Below are positions 33,223 through 41,435 of a stretch of 64,000 nucleotides of DNA, one piece after another. The notes beneath the pieces were generated by a model. That model did no database searches and had not been told where the DNA came from. It was given only the letters and a program-made list of their open reading frames with translations. The DNA lies in NCBI GenBank assembly GCA_937146805.1, contig CAKZRR010000021.1, positions 89,379-153,378 on the forward strand. The letters are read 5' to 3'. A program made the position numbers and the translations under genes. This DNA comes from an uncultured Owenweeksia sp. (GTDB lineage Bacteria > Bacteroidota > Bacteroidia > Flavobacteriales > Schleiferiaceae). The stretch's first letter is position 1; each line of letters begins with the position of its first letter.

Positions 33223-34281
33223 ATGGAGCAAAAACGTGACATCCGCGCTTTCACAAAGGAGCAGCTAAAAGAGTACTTTACTTCAATACAACAACCTGTT
33301 TTTAGAGCTACCCAAGTGTACGAATGGCTTTGGAAAAAAGGAGCCACTAGCTTTGAGGATATGACCAACCTGAGCTTGGAGTTGCGCGAAAAAATGAAGC
33401 TAGAATTTGTGATTAATCACATTAGCGTAGATGAAATGCAACGCAGCAGTGACGGCACCATAAAAAATGCTGTAAGGTTATACGATGGCAAGGTGGTAGA
33501 GTCTGTTTTAATTCCTACCGAAACGCGCATTACCGCCTGCGTTTCTTCTCAAGTGGGTTGTAGTTTAGATTGCCACTTTTGCGCTACAGGTCAGTTAAAG
33601 CGTATGCGAAACCTTAATGCTGATGAAATTTACGACCAAGTAGTAGCGGTTATGAATGAGGCCGAAACCTTTTTTAGCCGACCTCTAACTAATATTGTGT
33701 TTATGGGCATGGGCGAGCCTTTAATGAACTACAAAAATGTGCTGGAAGCCATTGAAAAAATCACTTCTCCAGAGGGGCTCAATATGTCGCCCAAACGGAT
33801 AACTGTTAGTACAGTTGGTTTGGCCAAAATGATTAAAAAATTGGCAGATGATGAAGTTAAATTCAATTTAGCGTTGAGCTTACACTCGGCTAGAGATGTA
33901 GTGCGGGACAGCATAATGCCTATAAATTTAAAAAACCCAGTAGCCGAATTAGCCGAAGCTTTAAAATATTGGTATCGCCAAACGGGTAAACGAGTTACCT
34001 ACGAATACGTGGTGTGGAAAGACGTAAACGATCAGCCCGAAGACATTGCGGCTTTAGTAAAATTTTGCCATCATATTCCGTGTAAAGTAAACCTCATTGA
34101 ATACAACCCTACCGATGACGAACGGTTTCAGCAAGCAGACGACAAAGTGCTAAATGCCTACATACACGCCCTTGAAAGTAAAGGTGTTGTAGCCAAAGTG
34201 CGTAAAAGCCGAGGTAAAGATATTGATGCCGCTTGTGGCCAATTGGCTAACAAGAACGAGGTGGTGAATACGAACAGTTAG
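33223..34281 (+). CDS. rlmN: 23S rRNA (adenine2503-C2)/tRNA methyltransferase, radical SAM
   Basis: 352 residues. It methylates C2 of A2503 in 23S rRNA and A37 in some tRNAs, using a radical SAM two-step mechanism. The [4Fe-4S] motif is CSLDCHFCATG (CxxxCxxC). Also visible are the N-terminal HhH-like region (FRATQVYEWLWKKGATSFEDM), the family motif GMGEPLMNY, and a C-terminal Cys in DIDAACGQL that serves as the methyl-accepting or resolving Cys. Length and layout are standard. Monocistronic by its own promoter. Confidence 0.97.
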   Translation: MEQKRDIRAFTKEQLKEYFTSIQQPVFRATQVYEWLWKKGATSFEDMTNLSLELREKMKLEFVINHISVDEMQRSSDGTIKNAVRLYDGKVVESVLIPTETRITACVSSQVGCSLDCHFCATGQLKRMRNLNADEIYDQVVAVMNEAETFFSRPLTNIVFMGMGEPLMNYKNVLEAIEKITSPEGLNMSPKRITVSTVGLAKMIKKLADDEVKFNLALSLHSARDVVRDSIMPINLKNPVAELAEALKYWYRQTGKRVTYEYVVWKDVNDQPEDIAALVKFCHHIPCKVNLIEYNPTDDERFQQADDKVLNAYIHALESKGVVAKVRKSRGKDIDAACGQLANKNEVVNTNS

Positions 34282-34467
34282 TAATAATACTTTACCTCAT
34301 AGGGTTTATTGCGGTGGTTCTTATTTTTAATAAAGCCAACAGAAATATGGCCAATAGGCGCAGGCCTGCCAACAAAAGAAAAACTAAAAAACAAGCTTTG
34401 ATTGAATAGGAAGAGTTTCAAAAAAAGTACCCTCCAAGTAAATAAACCTAACCATTAACACAGACCA

Positions 34468-35064
34468 ATGCCTCCATTAAAAGCAATAAACACTATCAAA
34501 AAAACAGGTCAGGAGACGTTTTCGGAAAGTAATAAAGTCTTAGATTTTAAGCTACTGGATTTTTGGTCTTGGTCCCAATCAAGCCTCATGGATAACACCT
34601 TAAGAGGAATTTTGGCCGAATATATTGTAAAACAAGCTTTAGAAATTGAATCGGGTACTAGAACAGAATGGGACTCTTACGACCTGGAAACCCACAATGG
34701 TATTAAAATAGAAGTAAAGTCAGCCGCCTATCTTCAAAGTTGGAAACAATCTGAGTTTTCCAAAATTTCTTTTGGAATTGCGCCTACTAAATCCTGGGAC
34801 GAGAAAAAACATGAATACTTGCCAGAAATCAAAAGGCAAGCAGACTATTATGTTTTCTGCCTTTTGCACTATAAAGAAAAACGAACTGTAAACCCTCTCA
34901 AATTAGAACAATGGAGCTTTTACGTGTTACCAACCTCCGTTTTAAACGAGCACAAAAAGGAGCAAAAGCAAATTACCCTAAATTCACTTCTAAAGCTAAA
35001 TCCCACTAAATGTGGATTTAACTATATTAAAGAAGCAATAAAACAACAAACCCAAACTGGATGA
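34468..35064 (+). CDS. orphan PD-(D/E)XK nuclease-like protein
   Basis: 198 residues, no signal peptide. The core reads RGILAEYIVKQALEI, then EWDSYDLETHNGIKIEVKSAAYLQSW-type sequence: an early Glu in helix 1, then Asp and the E-V-K half-motif, arranged as in the restriction endonuclease-like (PD-(D/E)XK) fold. KRQADYYVFCLLHY and QWSFYVLPTSVL follow. I recall similar stand-alone proteins in many bacteria, annotated as hypothetical. There is no adjacent methyltransferase or helicase. It could be a DNA nuclease, a tRNA- or DNA-repair factor, or a degenerate restriction enzyme. Confidence 0.7.
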   Translation: MPPLKAINTIKKTGQETFSESNKVLDFKLLDFWSWSQSSLMDNTLRGILAEYIVKQALEIESGTRTEWDSYDLETHNGIKIEVKSAAYLQSWKQSEFSKISFGIAPTKSWDEKKHEYLPEIKRQADYYVFCLLHYKEKRTVNPLKLEQWSFYVLPTSVLNEHKKEQKQITLNSLLKLNPTKCGFNYIKEAIKQQTQTG

Positions 35065-35141
35065 AGTTTTACTCTTTACTAAACTTAATCCCGTGCTAAG
35101 TTTTATCTCAAATCTAATTTCTCACATCTAACTTCAAAACC

Positions 35142-35149
35142 TACCTTTG
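35142..35149 (+). promoter_or_regulatory. -7 box (TAnnTTTG) of the polyprenyl synthase gene
   Basis: TACCTTTG, exact match, 12 bases before the ATG at 35162. Confidence 0.5.
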
Positions 35150-35161
35150 GCCGCTTAGCGC

Positions 35162-36136
35162 ATGAGTCAACTCAATCAAATAAAAACGCCAATTAAGTCC
35201 GAGATGGACGCCTTTGAGCCTAAGTTTAAAAGCTACATGGCCAGCAATGTGGCGCTATTGGATAGAATTACCTACTACATTATTAAGCGCAAAGGCAAGC
35301 AATTGCGCCCGATGTTGGTTTTTTTAACCGCCAAAATGTTAGGCGAAACCAACGAAAGCACCTACCGAGGAGCCGCGCTTATCGAGCTAATGCATACGGC
35401 TACTTTGGTTCATGATGATGTGGTGGATGACTCCGACCAGCGAAGAGGTTTCTTTTCGATAAATGCCCTTTGGAAAAATAAAGTAGCCGTATTAGTAGGT
35501 GACTATCTGCTTTCGCAAGTGCTGTTATTATCGGTGCAAAACAAAGAATATCAACTATTAGAGATTGTGAGCACAGCCGTGCAAGAGATGAGCGAAGGTG
35601 AACTATTGCAAATTGAAAAGGCTCGTAGATTGGATATTACAGAGGACATTTACTTTGAGATTATTCGCCAAAAAACGGCCTCTCTAATTGCCTCTTGCTG
35701 CGGTGTAGGGGCGGCCTCTGTAAATAGCGATGATGCCACGGTAAAAAAACTTCGCCAGTTTGGTGAATTGCTGGGCATTGCATTTCAAATAAAAGACGAC
35801 CTTTTTGACTACGAAGAGACCAGTAAAATTGGAAAACCAACTGGCATTGATATTAAAGAGCAAAAAATGACTTTGCCCCTTATTTATGCCTTACAGCAAT
35901 GTAGTAAATCTGAAAAGCGATTTATTATAAACGTGGTAAAGCGCCATAATAGAAACAAAGCCAAGGTTAAAGAGGTTATAAAAATGGTAAGCGATAAAGG
36001 TGGTTTAGAGTATGCTAGGCAGCGAATGGAGGAGTATTACCAAAATGCCTTGAAAATTTTAGCCGAGCTACCCAAAAATGAAGCGAGTGCCTCGTTAGAA
36101 AAACTAGCGGCTTACGTAATTTCGCGCAACAAATAA
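35162..36136 (+). CDS. trans-polyprenyl diphosphate synthase (IspB/octaprenyl-type)
   Basis: 324 residues. It elongates allylic diphosphates with isopentenyl diphosphate to make the long side chain of menaquinone. The first aspartate-rich motif is LVHDDVVDDSDQRRG and the second is FQIKDDLFDYE. KGKQLRPMLVFLTAK near residue 41 binds the diphosphate. The absence of bulky residues just before the first motif fits a long-chain enzyme; chain length is inferred, not read. A 45-base gap separates it from the mscS-like gene on the same strand. Confidence 0.95.
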   Translation: MSQLNQIKTPIKSEMDAFEPKFKSYMASNVALLDRITYYIIKRKGKQLRPMLVFLTAKMLGETNESTYRGAALIELMHTATLVHDDVVDDSDQRRGFFSINALWKNKVAVLVGDYLLSQVLLLSVQNKEYQLLEIVSTAVQEMSEGELLQIEKARRLDITEDIYFEIIRQKTASLIASCCGVGAASVNSDDATVKKLRQFGELLGIAFQIKDDLFDYEETSKIGKPTGIDIKEQKMTLPLIYALQQCSKSEKRFIINVVKRHNRNKAKVKEVIKMVSDKGGLEYARQRMEEYYQNALKILAELPKNEASASLEKLAAYVISRNK

Positions 36137-36181
36137 AAACAGTTTTTACTTTTAGTTTATATCAAAATCCCACCAATAATT

Positions 36182-36997
36182 ATGGAAAAAATTACCGATT
36201 ACTTTAAAGACAGTCCCGAGTTGTTTACCACCTATGCCCTGCCCATCCTTAAGGCCTTACTCGTATTATTTATAGGCTTATGGATTATTAAGCGTGTGGT
36301 AAAAATTATTGATAAAAACATGAAAAAGCGCGAGGTTGATGAATCTCTTCGTCCGTTTTTACGTAGCCTCATTGGTGCTATTCTTAAAGTTTTATTGGTT
36401 GTATCCGTAGCCAGTATGGTAGGCATTGCCATGACCTCTTTTGTAGCCATTATTGGAGCCGCAGGCTTGGCTATTGGGCTGGCTTTACAAGGCAGCCTTA
36501 GCAATTTTGCAGGTGGTGTTCTTATCCTATTATTAAAACCATTTAAAGTGGGTGATTTTATCGAAGCCAGCGGTATTGCTGGTACGGTTCGTGAAATTCA
36601 AATTTTCTACACCTACATCACTACACCTCATAATGAGGAGATTATCATTCCAAATGGATCACTTTCAAATAATTCCGTAAAAAATTACTCTTTTCACGAT
36701 ACGCGCAGATTAGACCTCACTTTTGGAATTGGTTACGAAGACGATATTGATGCTGCCAAAGAAATTTTACAAAAGTTAATTGATGCCGATACTCGTGTTT
36801 TAAAAGATCCATCAGCCGTTATTTTTGTGGGCGCTTTAGCAGATAGCTCTGTAAACTTTAGTGTTCGTATGTGGGTTAATGCAGGTGATTACTGGCCCGT
36901 AAACAACGATTTACACGAGAAAGTGAAAAAAGCCTTTGATGCCGCTAAAATCAGCATCCCATTTCCACAAACAGACGTGCACTTGTATAAGCACTAA
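36182..36997 (+). CDS. small-conductance mechanosensitive channel (MscS family)
   Basis: 271 residues. Three TM helices: residues 18-40, 60-80, and the pore helix AIIGAAGLAIGLALQGSLSNFAGGVLI with the Ala/Gly packing pattern of MscS TM3. The beta domain (KPFKVGDFIEASGIAGTVREI, TPHNEEIIIPNGSLSNNSVKNYS) and the C-terminal alpha/beta domain are complete. Gated by membrane tension, it releases solutes during osmotic downshock. It is of minimal MscS size. It lies 17 bases upstream of the second sigma-54 activator gene, so they may be co-transcribed. Confidence 0.95.
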   Translation: MEKITDYFKDSPELFTTYALPILKALLVLFIGLWIIKRVVKIIDKNMKKREVDESLRPFLRSLIGAILKVLLVVSVASMVGIAMTSFVAIIGAAGLAIGLALQGSLSNFAGGVLILLLKPFKVGDFIEASGIAGTVREIQIFYTYITTPHNEEIIIPNGSLSNNSVKNYSFHDTRRLDLTFGIGYEDDIDAAKEILQKLIDADTRVLKDPSAVIFVGALADSSVNFSVRMWVNAGDYWPVNNDLHEKVKKAFDAAKISIPFPQTDVHLYKH

Positions 36998-37014
36998 ATC
37001 CTTAATATTGCTTA

Positions 37015-38361
37015 ATGATGAGCAATAGCAGCGGAAAAATTTTAATTATCGATGACGAAGAGAAGCTTCGTAAGCTTCTCTTTCGCATTGTTAGTTTAGA
37101 GGGTTACGAAGTAGAAGAAGCCGCCACCTTGGCCGAAGCCCGTAAAAAGCTAGACATAGGCTATTACCACACCTTGCTTTGCGATGTACAATTACCAGAC
37201 GGCAATGGAGTTGCATTTGTGGAAGAGTTTAAAACCCGCAAGCTAACTAGCGAAATTATTTTGCTCACTGCCCATGGTAGTATTGGCGATGGTGTACAGG
37301 CCATGAAACAAGGCGCTTTTGATTACCTAGTAAAGGGCAACGACAACGAAAAGATTATCCCGCTGCTCGAAAAAGCAGTAGAAAAAGCCCAACAAGCTGA
37401 ACGATTGGCCGCCTTGCTAAAAAAGCAAACAGCTGGTTTTGGCTTTGAAAACATTGTGGGCGAAAGCCCTGCCTTGGTGCAAGCCAAAAAGTTGAGCGAA
37501 AAAGTAGCACACACCACCACATCTGTATTATTACTAGGCGAAACAGGCACTGGAAAAGAAGTTTTTGCAAAGGCTATTCATCACAGCAGTCCACGCCAAG
37601 CAGAAAATTTTGTGGCGCTTAATTGCGCGGCTTTTGCCAAAGATATATTGGGCAGCGAATTGTTTGGACACAAAGCTGGAGCTTTTACCGGAGCCCAAAA
37701 AGACAAAAAAGGGCTTTTTGAAGAAGCGGATGGTGGCACACTGTTTTTAGATGAAATTGGGGAAATGGATGTGGATTTACAATCTAATTTGTTGCGCGTA
37801 TTAGAGAGTGGTGAATTTCTTAAAGTAGGTGCTACCAAAACCCAAAAAGTAAATATTCGCCTTATTGCTGCCACTAATAAAAACCTAGAAGAAGAGGCTG
37901 AAAAAGGCAATTTTCGCTTAGATCTTTTTTACCGATTAAGCACCTTTACCATAAACCTCCCCAACTTAAACCACCGAGGATCGGATGTACTTTTGCTGGC
38001 CCAAAGCTTTGTTGATGAGTTAGCCCTAAAATTAAAAATAACCGCACCCCGTATGGGTGCTTCTTTTAAAGAGGCGCTTTTAAAACACCACTGGCGTGGG
38101 AATGTGCGGGAATTGCGCAACGTAATTGAGCGTGCCTTAATTATATCCGACAACCCTGAGCTAGATGCACAAACACTACCTTTTGGGGCAAATATAAATG
38201 GCCTATCCATACCCGATAGTTTGTTGCTCAGCGAAATGGAAAAATTTCACATAAAAGCTGTTTTGGCCAAAACACAAGGTAACAAAACACAGGCAGCCAA
38301 GTTGATGGGTATTGGGGTAACTACCTTGTACCGAAAAATTGAAGAATACCAACTTGATTAA
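37015..38361 (+). CDS. sigma-54-dependent response regulator, NtrC family (canonical GAFTGA)
   Basis: 448 residues. The receiver has DDEE at 13-16 and phospho-acceptor D57 (LLCDVQLPDGNG). LVKGND replaces the usual LxKP. The AAA+ domain has Walker A GETGTGKE, GAFTGA, and Walker B GGTLFLDEIGE. The C-terminal Fis-type HTH reads NKTQAAKLMGIGVTTLYRKI. It is followed 19 bases later by a HAMP/PAS histidine kinase, its probable partner. Target promoters are not identified in this window. Two adjacent ATGs exist at the start; either is possible. Confidence 0.95.
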   Translation: MMSNSSGKILIIDDEEKLRKLLFRIVSLEGYEVEEAATLAEARKKLDIGYYHTLLCDVQLPDGNGVAFVEEFKTRKLTSEIILLTAHGSIGDGVQAMKQGAFDYLVKGNDNEKIIPLLEKAVEKAQQAERLAALLKKQTAGFGFENIVGESPALVQAKKLSEKVAHTTTSVLLLGETGTGKEVFAKAIHHSSPRQAENFVALNCAAFAKDILGSELFGHKAGAFTGAQKDKKGLFEEADGGTLFLDEIGEMDVDLQSNLLRVLESGEFLKVGATKTQKVNIRLIAATNKNLEEEAEKGNFRLDLFYRLSTFTINLPNLNHRGSDVLLLAQSFVDELALKLKITAPRMGASFKEALLKHHWRGNVRELRNVIERALIISDNPELDAQTLPFGANINGLSIPDSLLLSEMEKFHIKAVLAKTQGNKTQAAKLMGIGVTTLYRKIEEYQLD

Positions 38362-38368
38362 GGCTTAG

Positions 38369-38376
38369 TACCTTTG
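38369..38376 (+). promoter_or_regulatory. -7 box (TAnnTTTG) before the HAMP kinase gene
   Basis: TACCTTTG, exact match, starting 7 bases after the activator stop codon and 4 bases before the kinase ATG. The kinase may therefore be transcribed independently of the activator. Confidence 0.45.
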
Positions 38377-38380
38377 GCGC

Positions 38381-40198
38381 ATGAAAGTTAGAACCAAAAT
38401 TACCCTAGGACTCAGTTTTCTACTTTCTATCATTCTACTACTCAGTGCCACATCTGTTTTTTATCTGCAAAAGCTAACAGTTCAAAACCAACGTTTATTA
38501 AAGGATAATTATCGATCGCTGGAAAATGTGAATGGCTTGCAGCAAGCACTTCAAAACATTACGGCCTCTTTTAAAATAGATAAACAAAAGCCTGGTATCA
38601 GCACGCTTCATGAAGACAGTTTACAGAATGAACTAATCGCTTTTAGAGATCTAATCAAAGCGCAAAAACTCCGTATTAGCGAGATTGGTGAAGAAGAAAT
38701 TGTAAATCAAATTTCCGTTGACTTTGAAACCCTAGCTAATCAGATTCATGAAGGTATTAGCCGAAATAGTTTTTTCAATCAAATTTTACCACAGGCACAA
38801 AAAATACAATCTGGTATCAATGCGGTGTATCAGCTAAACCAAAAAACCATTGAACAGCGAAATCAACAAGCACAGGAAACTGCTCAAAGCGTAAGCCGTA
38901 CCATGATGTTATTGGTGGGTTTTAGTCTTCTTATTGTGCTATTCTTTTTTATTCGTTTTCCTAATAGCATAGCACGCCCTATTGAGCGTATGATGCGCGC
39001 CATTGAAACTTTAAAGGAGGGAAATTACCAAGCCAGAATGCAGGTAGAGCGAAAAGATGAATTTGGAAGTTTAGGTCTCGCTTTTAACCAAATGGCAGAG
39101 CGCTTAGAAGAGTATGAGCAGCTAAATGTGCATAATTTGATGGTTGAAAAAAACCGAGTTGAAAGCCTGATAAAAAAAATATCCGAAGGCATTATTGGGT
39201 TTGATGCCGATTTTAACCTACTGTTTATTAATCCCTTTGCGCAAGAAATTTTGCAAGCGGAAGGACAAGTGTTGATTGGTAAAAATGGCCATGAGCTGGC
39301 CAAAAAAAACAAAATATGGAAAGCCGTATTAGTAGATTTACTTACCTACCAGTCTACCAAAAAACGATACGCCCGAAACAAACTAGTGAAGGGGTTGCAC
39401 CAAGATAAGCCTGCTTACTTTATTCGAAAAACGGTGCTTAGTTATGCGCATCCCGAAATGGAAGACAAGTTAAATGGCTACGTGTTAATGCTTAAAAACA
39501 TTACCGAATATAAAGAGCAAGACGTAGCACGTACCAACTTTATCGCTACAGTAAGCCATGAACTAAAAACGCCTATTTCCGCTATAAAGCTGTGTTTAAA
39601 GTTACTAAAGGATAAGCGTATATCAGATTTGAACGAAGAACAAAAAGACCTGATAGAATCAGTAGAAGGCGAAGCCAACCGATTGCTAAATATTACACAA
39701 GAACTACTAAATGCGAATGAAATGGAAGGTGGGAAAATAAAACTATACCCCCAACCAACGGATATAAAGGAAGTACTAGCCGAAGCCATAGACAGTGTAA
39801 CCACCATGGCCGAGGACAGAAATATTACTCTACAAGAAATTGTAGATGCCAACATTTCCACACTATTAGTAGATCAAGACAAGCTTACTTGGATACTGAT
39901 TAACTTTTTGACCAATGCCCTAAAATATGGCCCAAAAAACTCAGTAGTTACCATAGCAGCCAAATATGATCAAGAAAGGCTAACAATAAGTGTAAGTGAT
40001 CAAGGCACGGGGATACCTCAAGGTGAAGAGTCTAAAATTTTTGATCGTTACTACCGCTTACCCGGATCCAGTGGTAAAGGAACAGGCTTAGGCTTACACA
40101 TTTCTAAAGAAATTGTAGAGCAAATGGAAGGCGAAATCGGAGTGATTAATCTACCCGAAAAAGGGGCTCAGTTTTTTGTAAAGCTAAACTTTGAATAA
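38381..40198 (+). CDS. HAMP/PAS sensor histidine kinase
   Basis: 605 residues. TM1 at about 8-28 (LGLSFLLSIILLLSATSVFY), a helical periplasmic sensor of about 145 residues, TM2 (MMLLVGFSLLIVLFFFI), HAMP (PNSIARPIERMMRAIETLKE), PAS (about 260-375), HisKA H-box ATVSHELKTPISAIKLCL and a HATPase_c domain with N-box LINFLTNALKYG and G-boxes DQGTGIP, GTGLGLHISKEI. It probably phosphorylates the NtrC-type regulator encoded just upstream. The periplasmic four-helix-bundle style input gives no ligand clue. Confidence 0.93.
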   Translation: MKVRTKITLGLSFLLSIILLLSATSVFYLQKLTVQNQRLLKDNYRSLENVNGLQQALQNITASFKIDKQKPGISTLHEDSLQNELIAFRDLIKAQKLRISEIGEEEIVNQISVDFETLANQIHEGISRNSFFNQILPQAQKIQSGINAVYQLNQKTIEQRNQQAQETAQSVSRTMMLLVGFSLLIVLFFFIRFPNSIARPIERMMRAIETLKEGNYQARMQVERKDEFGSLGLAFNQMAERLEEYEQLNVHNLMVEKNRVESLIKKISEGIIGFDADFNLLFINPFAQEILQAEGQVLIGKNGHELAKKNKIWKAVLVDLLTYQSTKKRYARNKLVKGLHQDKPAYFIRKTVLSYAHPEMEDKLNGYVLMLKNITEYKEQDVARTNFIATVSHELKTPISAIKLCLKLLKDKRISDLNEEQKDLIESVEGEANRLLNITQELLNANEMEGGKIKLYPQPTDIKEVLAEAIDSVTTMAEDRNITLQEIVDANISTLLVDQDKLTWILINFLTNALKYGPKNSVVTIAAKYDQERLTISVSDQGTGIPQGEESKIFDRYYRLPGSSGKGTGLGLHISKEIVEQMEGEIGVINLPEKGAQFFVKLNFE

Positions 40199-40200
40199 GT

Positions 40201-40767
40201 CTATTTTCCATTACAGGTGTTCATAGCAATGTTTAATCCTGCCAAAGCAAAAGTCTCTATACACTCTTGAGATTTTTGCATCCGCGGAAGCAGTAATTCA
40301 GCTTCATCTGCACTCCAGTTACCTAGCACAAAATTTATTTGGCTTCCTTTCGGAAAATCATTGCCAATACCGAATCGCAATCGAGCATAATCTTGGCGCC
40401 CCAATACCTGGTTTATATTTTTTAAACCATTGTGGCCGCCATCGCTACCTTTACCTTTAAGACGAATAGTACCAAAGGGCAAGGCCACTTCATCTACTAC
40501 AACCAATAAATTTGATAGGGGAATTTTTTCGTGCTGCAGCCAATAATTAATGGCCTTACCACTCAAATTCATAAAGGTAGTTGGCTTAATTAATACCAGC
40601 TCCTTATTCTTTATTTTTAGATTGGCTTTGAATGCCAACCGATCAGCTTTAAAAGAAATATTGGATGCACTGGCTAGTGCATCCAATATTTTAAAACCAA
40701 TATTATGGCGGGTTTGTTCGTACTCCTCACCGATGTTTCCAAGTCCGGCTATTAAGTATTTTTTCAC
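40201..40767 (-). CDS. pth: peptidyl-tRNA hydrolase
   Basis: 188 residues. It hydrolyses the ester bond of peptidyl-tRNAs released from stalled ribosomes. Catalytic His21 lies in TRHNIGF, with Asn11 in GLGNIG, the central KPTTFMNLSGKAI and KGKGSDGGHNGLKNI. The C-terminus ends NIAMNTCNGK. The gene converges on the kinase gene with 2 bases between. It follows rplY (17-base gap) and prs on the same strand, a common arrangement. A perfect hairpin is embedded in codons for ILDALASASNI near residue 26. Confidence 0.96.
   Translation of the reverse strand: MKKYLIAGLGNIGEEYEQTRHNIGFKILDALASASNISFKADRLAFKANLKIKNKELVLIKPTTFMNLSGKAINYWLQHEKIPLSNLLVVVDEVALPFGTIRLKGKGSDGGHNGLKNINQVLGRQDYARLRFGIGNDFPKGSQINFVLGNWSADEAELLLPRMQKSQECIETFALAGLNIAMNTCNGK
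40656..40691. repeat. perfect 16-bp-arm hairpin inside pth
   Basis: AAATATTGGATGCACT (40656-40671) and AGTGCATCCAATATTT (40676-40691) are exact reverse complements with loop GGCT. Both strands encode the peptide ILDALASASNI as a result. Seen directly; the function, if any, is unknown. Confidence 0.85.
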
Positions 40768-40784
40768 CCTGTCACCATTGTTAT

Positions 40785-41420
40785 TTAAGCTTCAGCAGTT
40801 GCCTCTGCAGCTTCGCCACCTTCAGCAGTTGCTTCTTCGCCACCTTCTTCATCTTCTTCGTCCTCATCCTCAACGGCTGTACGAGAAGTTTGAATAGCAG
40901 CAATAGTACGTTGTGGCTCGTTTAATATTTCAAAACCAGCGTTTTCGATATCTCTAACTCTTACCGCTTGTCCAATACGTAGGTTTTCGATATTAATATC
41001 GATCATACTTGGCAAACCTTCTTCAGTAGCTCTTACACGTAGTTTACGCAAAATAACTTTTAAGCGACCACCATTACGTACACCACGGGCATTACCTACT
41101 AAATTAACAGGCACCAAAATGGTTACTTCTTTACCTGGTAATACTTCTAAAAAGTCAACATGCTCTAAGGCATCTGTTACCGGGTGAAATTGCAAATCGC
41201 GGATTACCGCTTTAAAGGTTTTACCACCAGCTGTAATCGCCACAAGGTGCGCTTCAGGGGTGTATAAAAGATCTCTAAAACTACCTTCTGATGCGTAGAA
41301 GTGGATGTTCTCTTCCCCTCCGTAAATTACACAAGGTACGTTTCCTTCTCTTCGCATTACCTTGGCACTTTTGCTACCTAGCTCTTCGCGTAAAGTACCT
41401 TCGATGGCTATCGTTTTCAT
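40785..41420 (-). CDS. rplY: 50S ribosomal protein L25/general stress protein Ctc
   Basis: 211 residues. The N-terminal L25 domain (MKTIAIEGTLREELGSKSAK, NVPCVIYGG) binds 5S rRNA. The C-terminal TL5/Ctc domain (EVTILVPVNLVGNARGVRNGG) and an acidic alanine/glutamate-rich tail (about residues 180-211) complete it. Long Ctc-type length is normal for Bacteroidota. It lies between prs and pth, 15 bases after prs. Confidence 0.96.
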   Translation of the reverse strand: MKTIAIEGTLREELGSKSAKVMRREGNVPCVIYGGEENIHFYASEGSFRDLLYTPEAHLVAITAGGKTFKAVIRDLQFHPVTDALEHVDFLEVLPGKEVTILVPVNLVGNARGVRNGGRLKVILRKLRVRATEEGLPSMIDINIENLRIGQAVRVRDIENAGFEILNEPQRTIAAIQTSRTAVEDEDEEDEEGGEEATAEGGEAAEATAEA

Positions 41421-41435
41421 TGTTACTTATTTTTA

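Noticed and set aside
34278..34421. Minus-strand 47-codon frame (TTG start) with a protein-like C-terminus including RPAPIGHISVGF
   Set aside because: Composition is suggestive, but there is no ATG, no promoter and it overlaps the rlmN stop. Too little to call a gene; a profile search of the peptide would decide.
40550..40897. Plus-strand ORF across pth and rplY
   Set aside because: Shadow of two real genes; part of its apparent coding character is the palindrome in pth.
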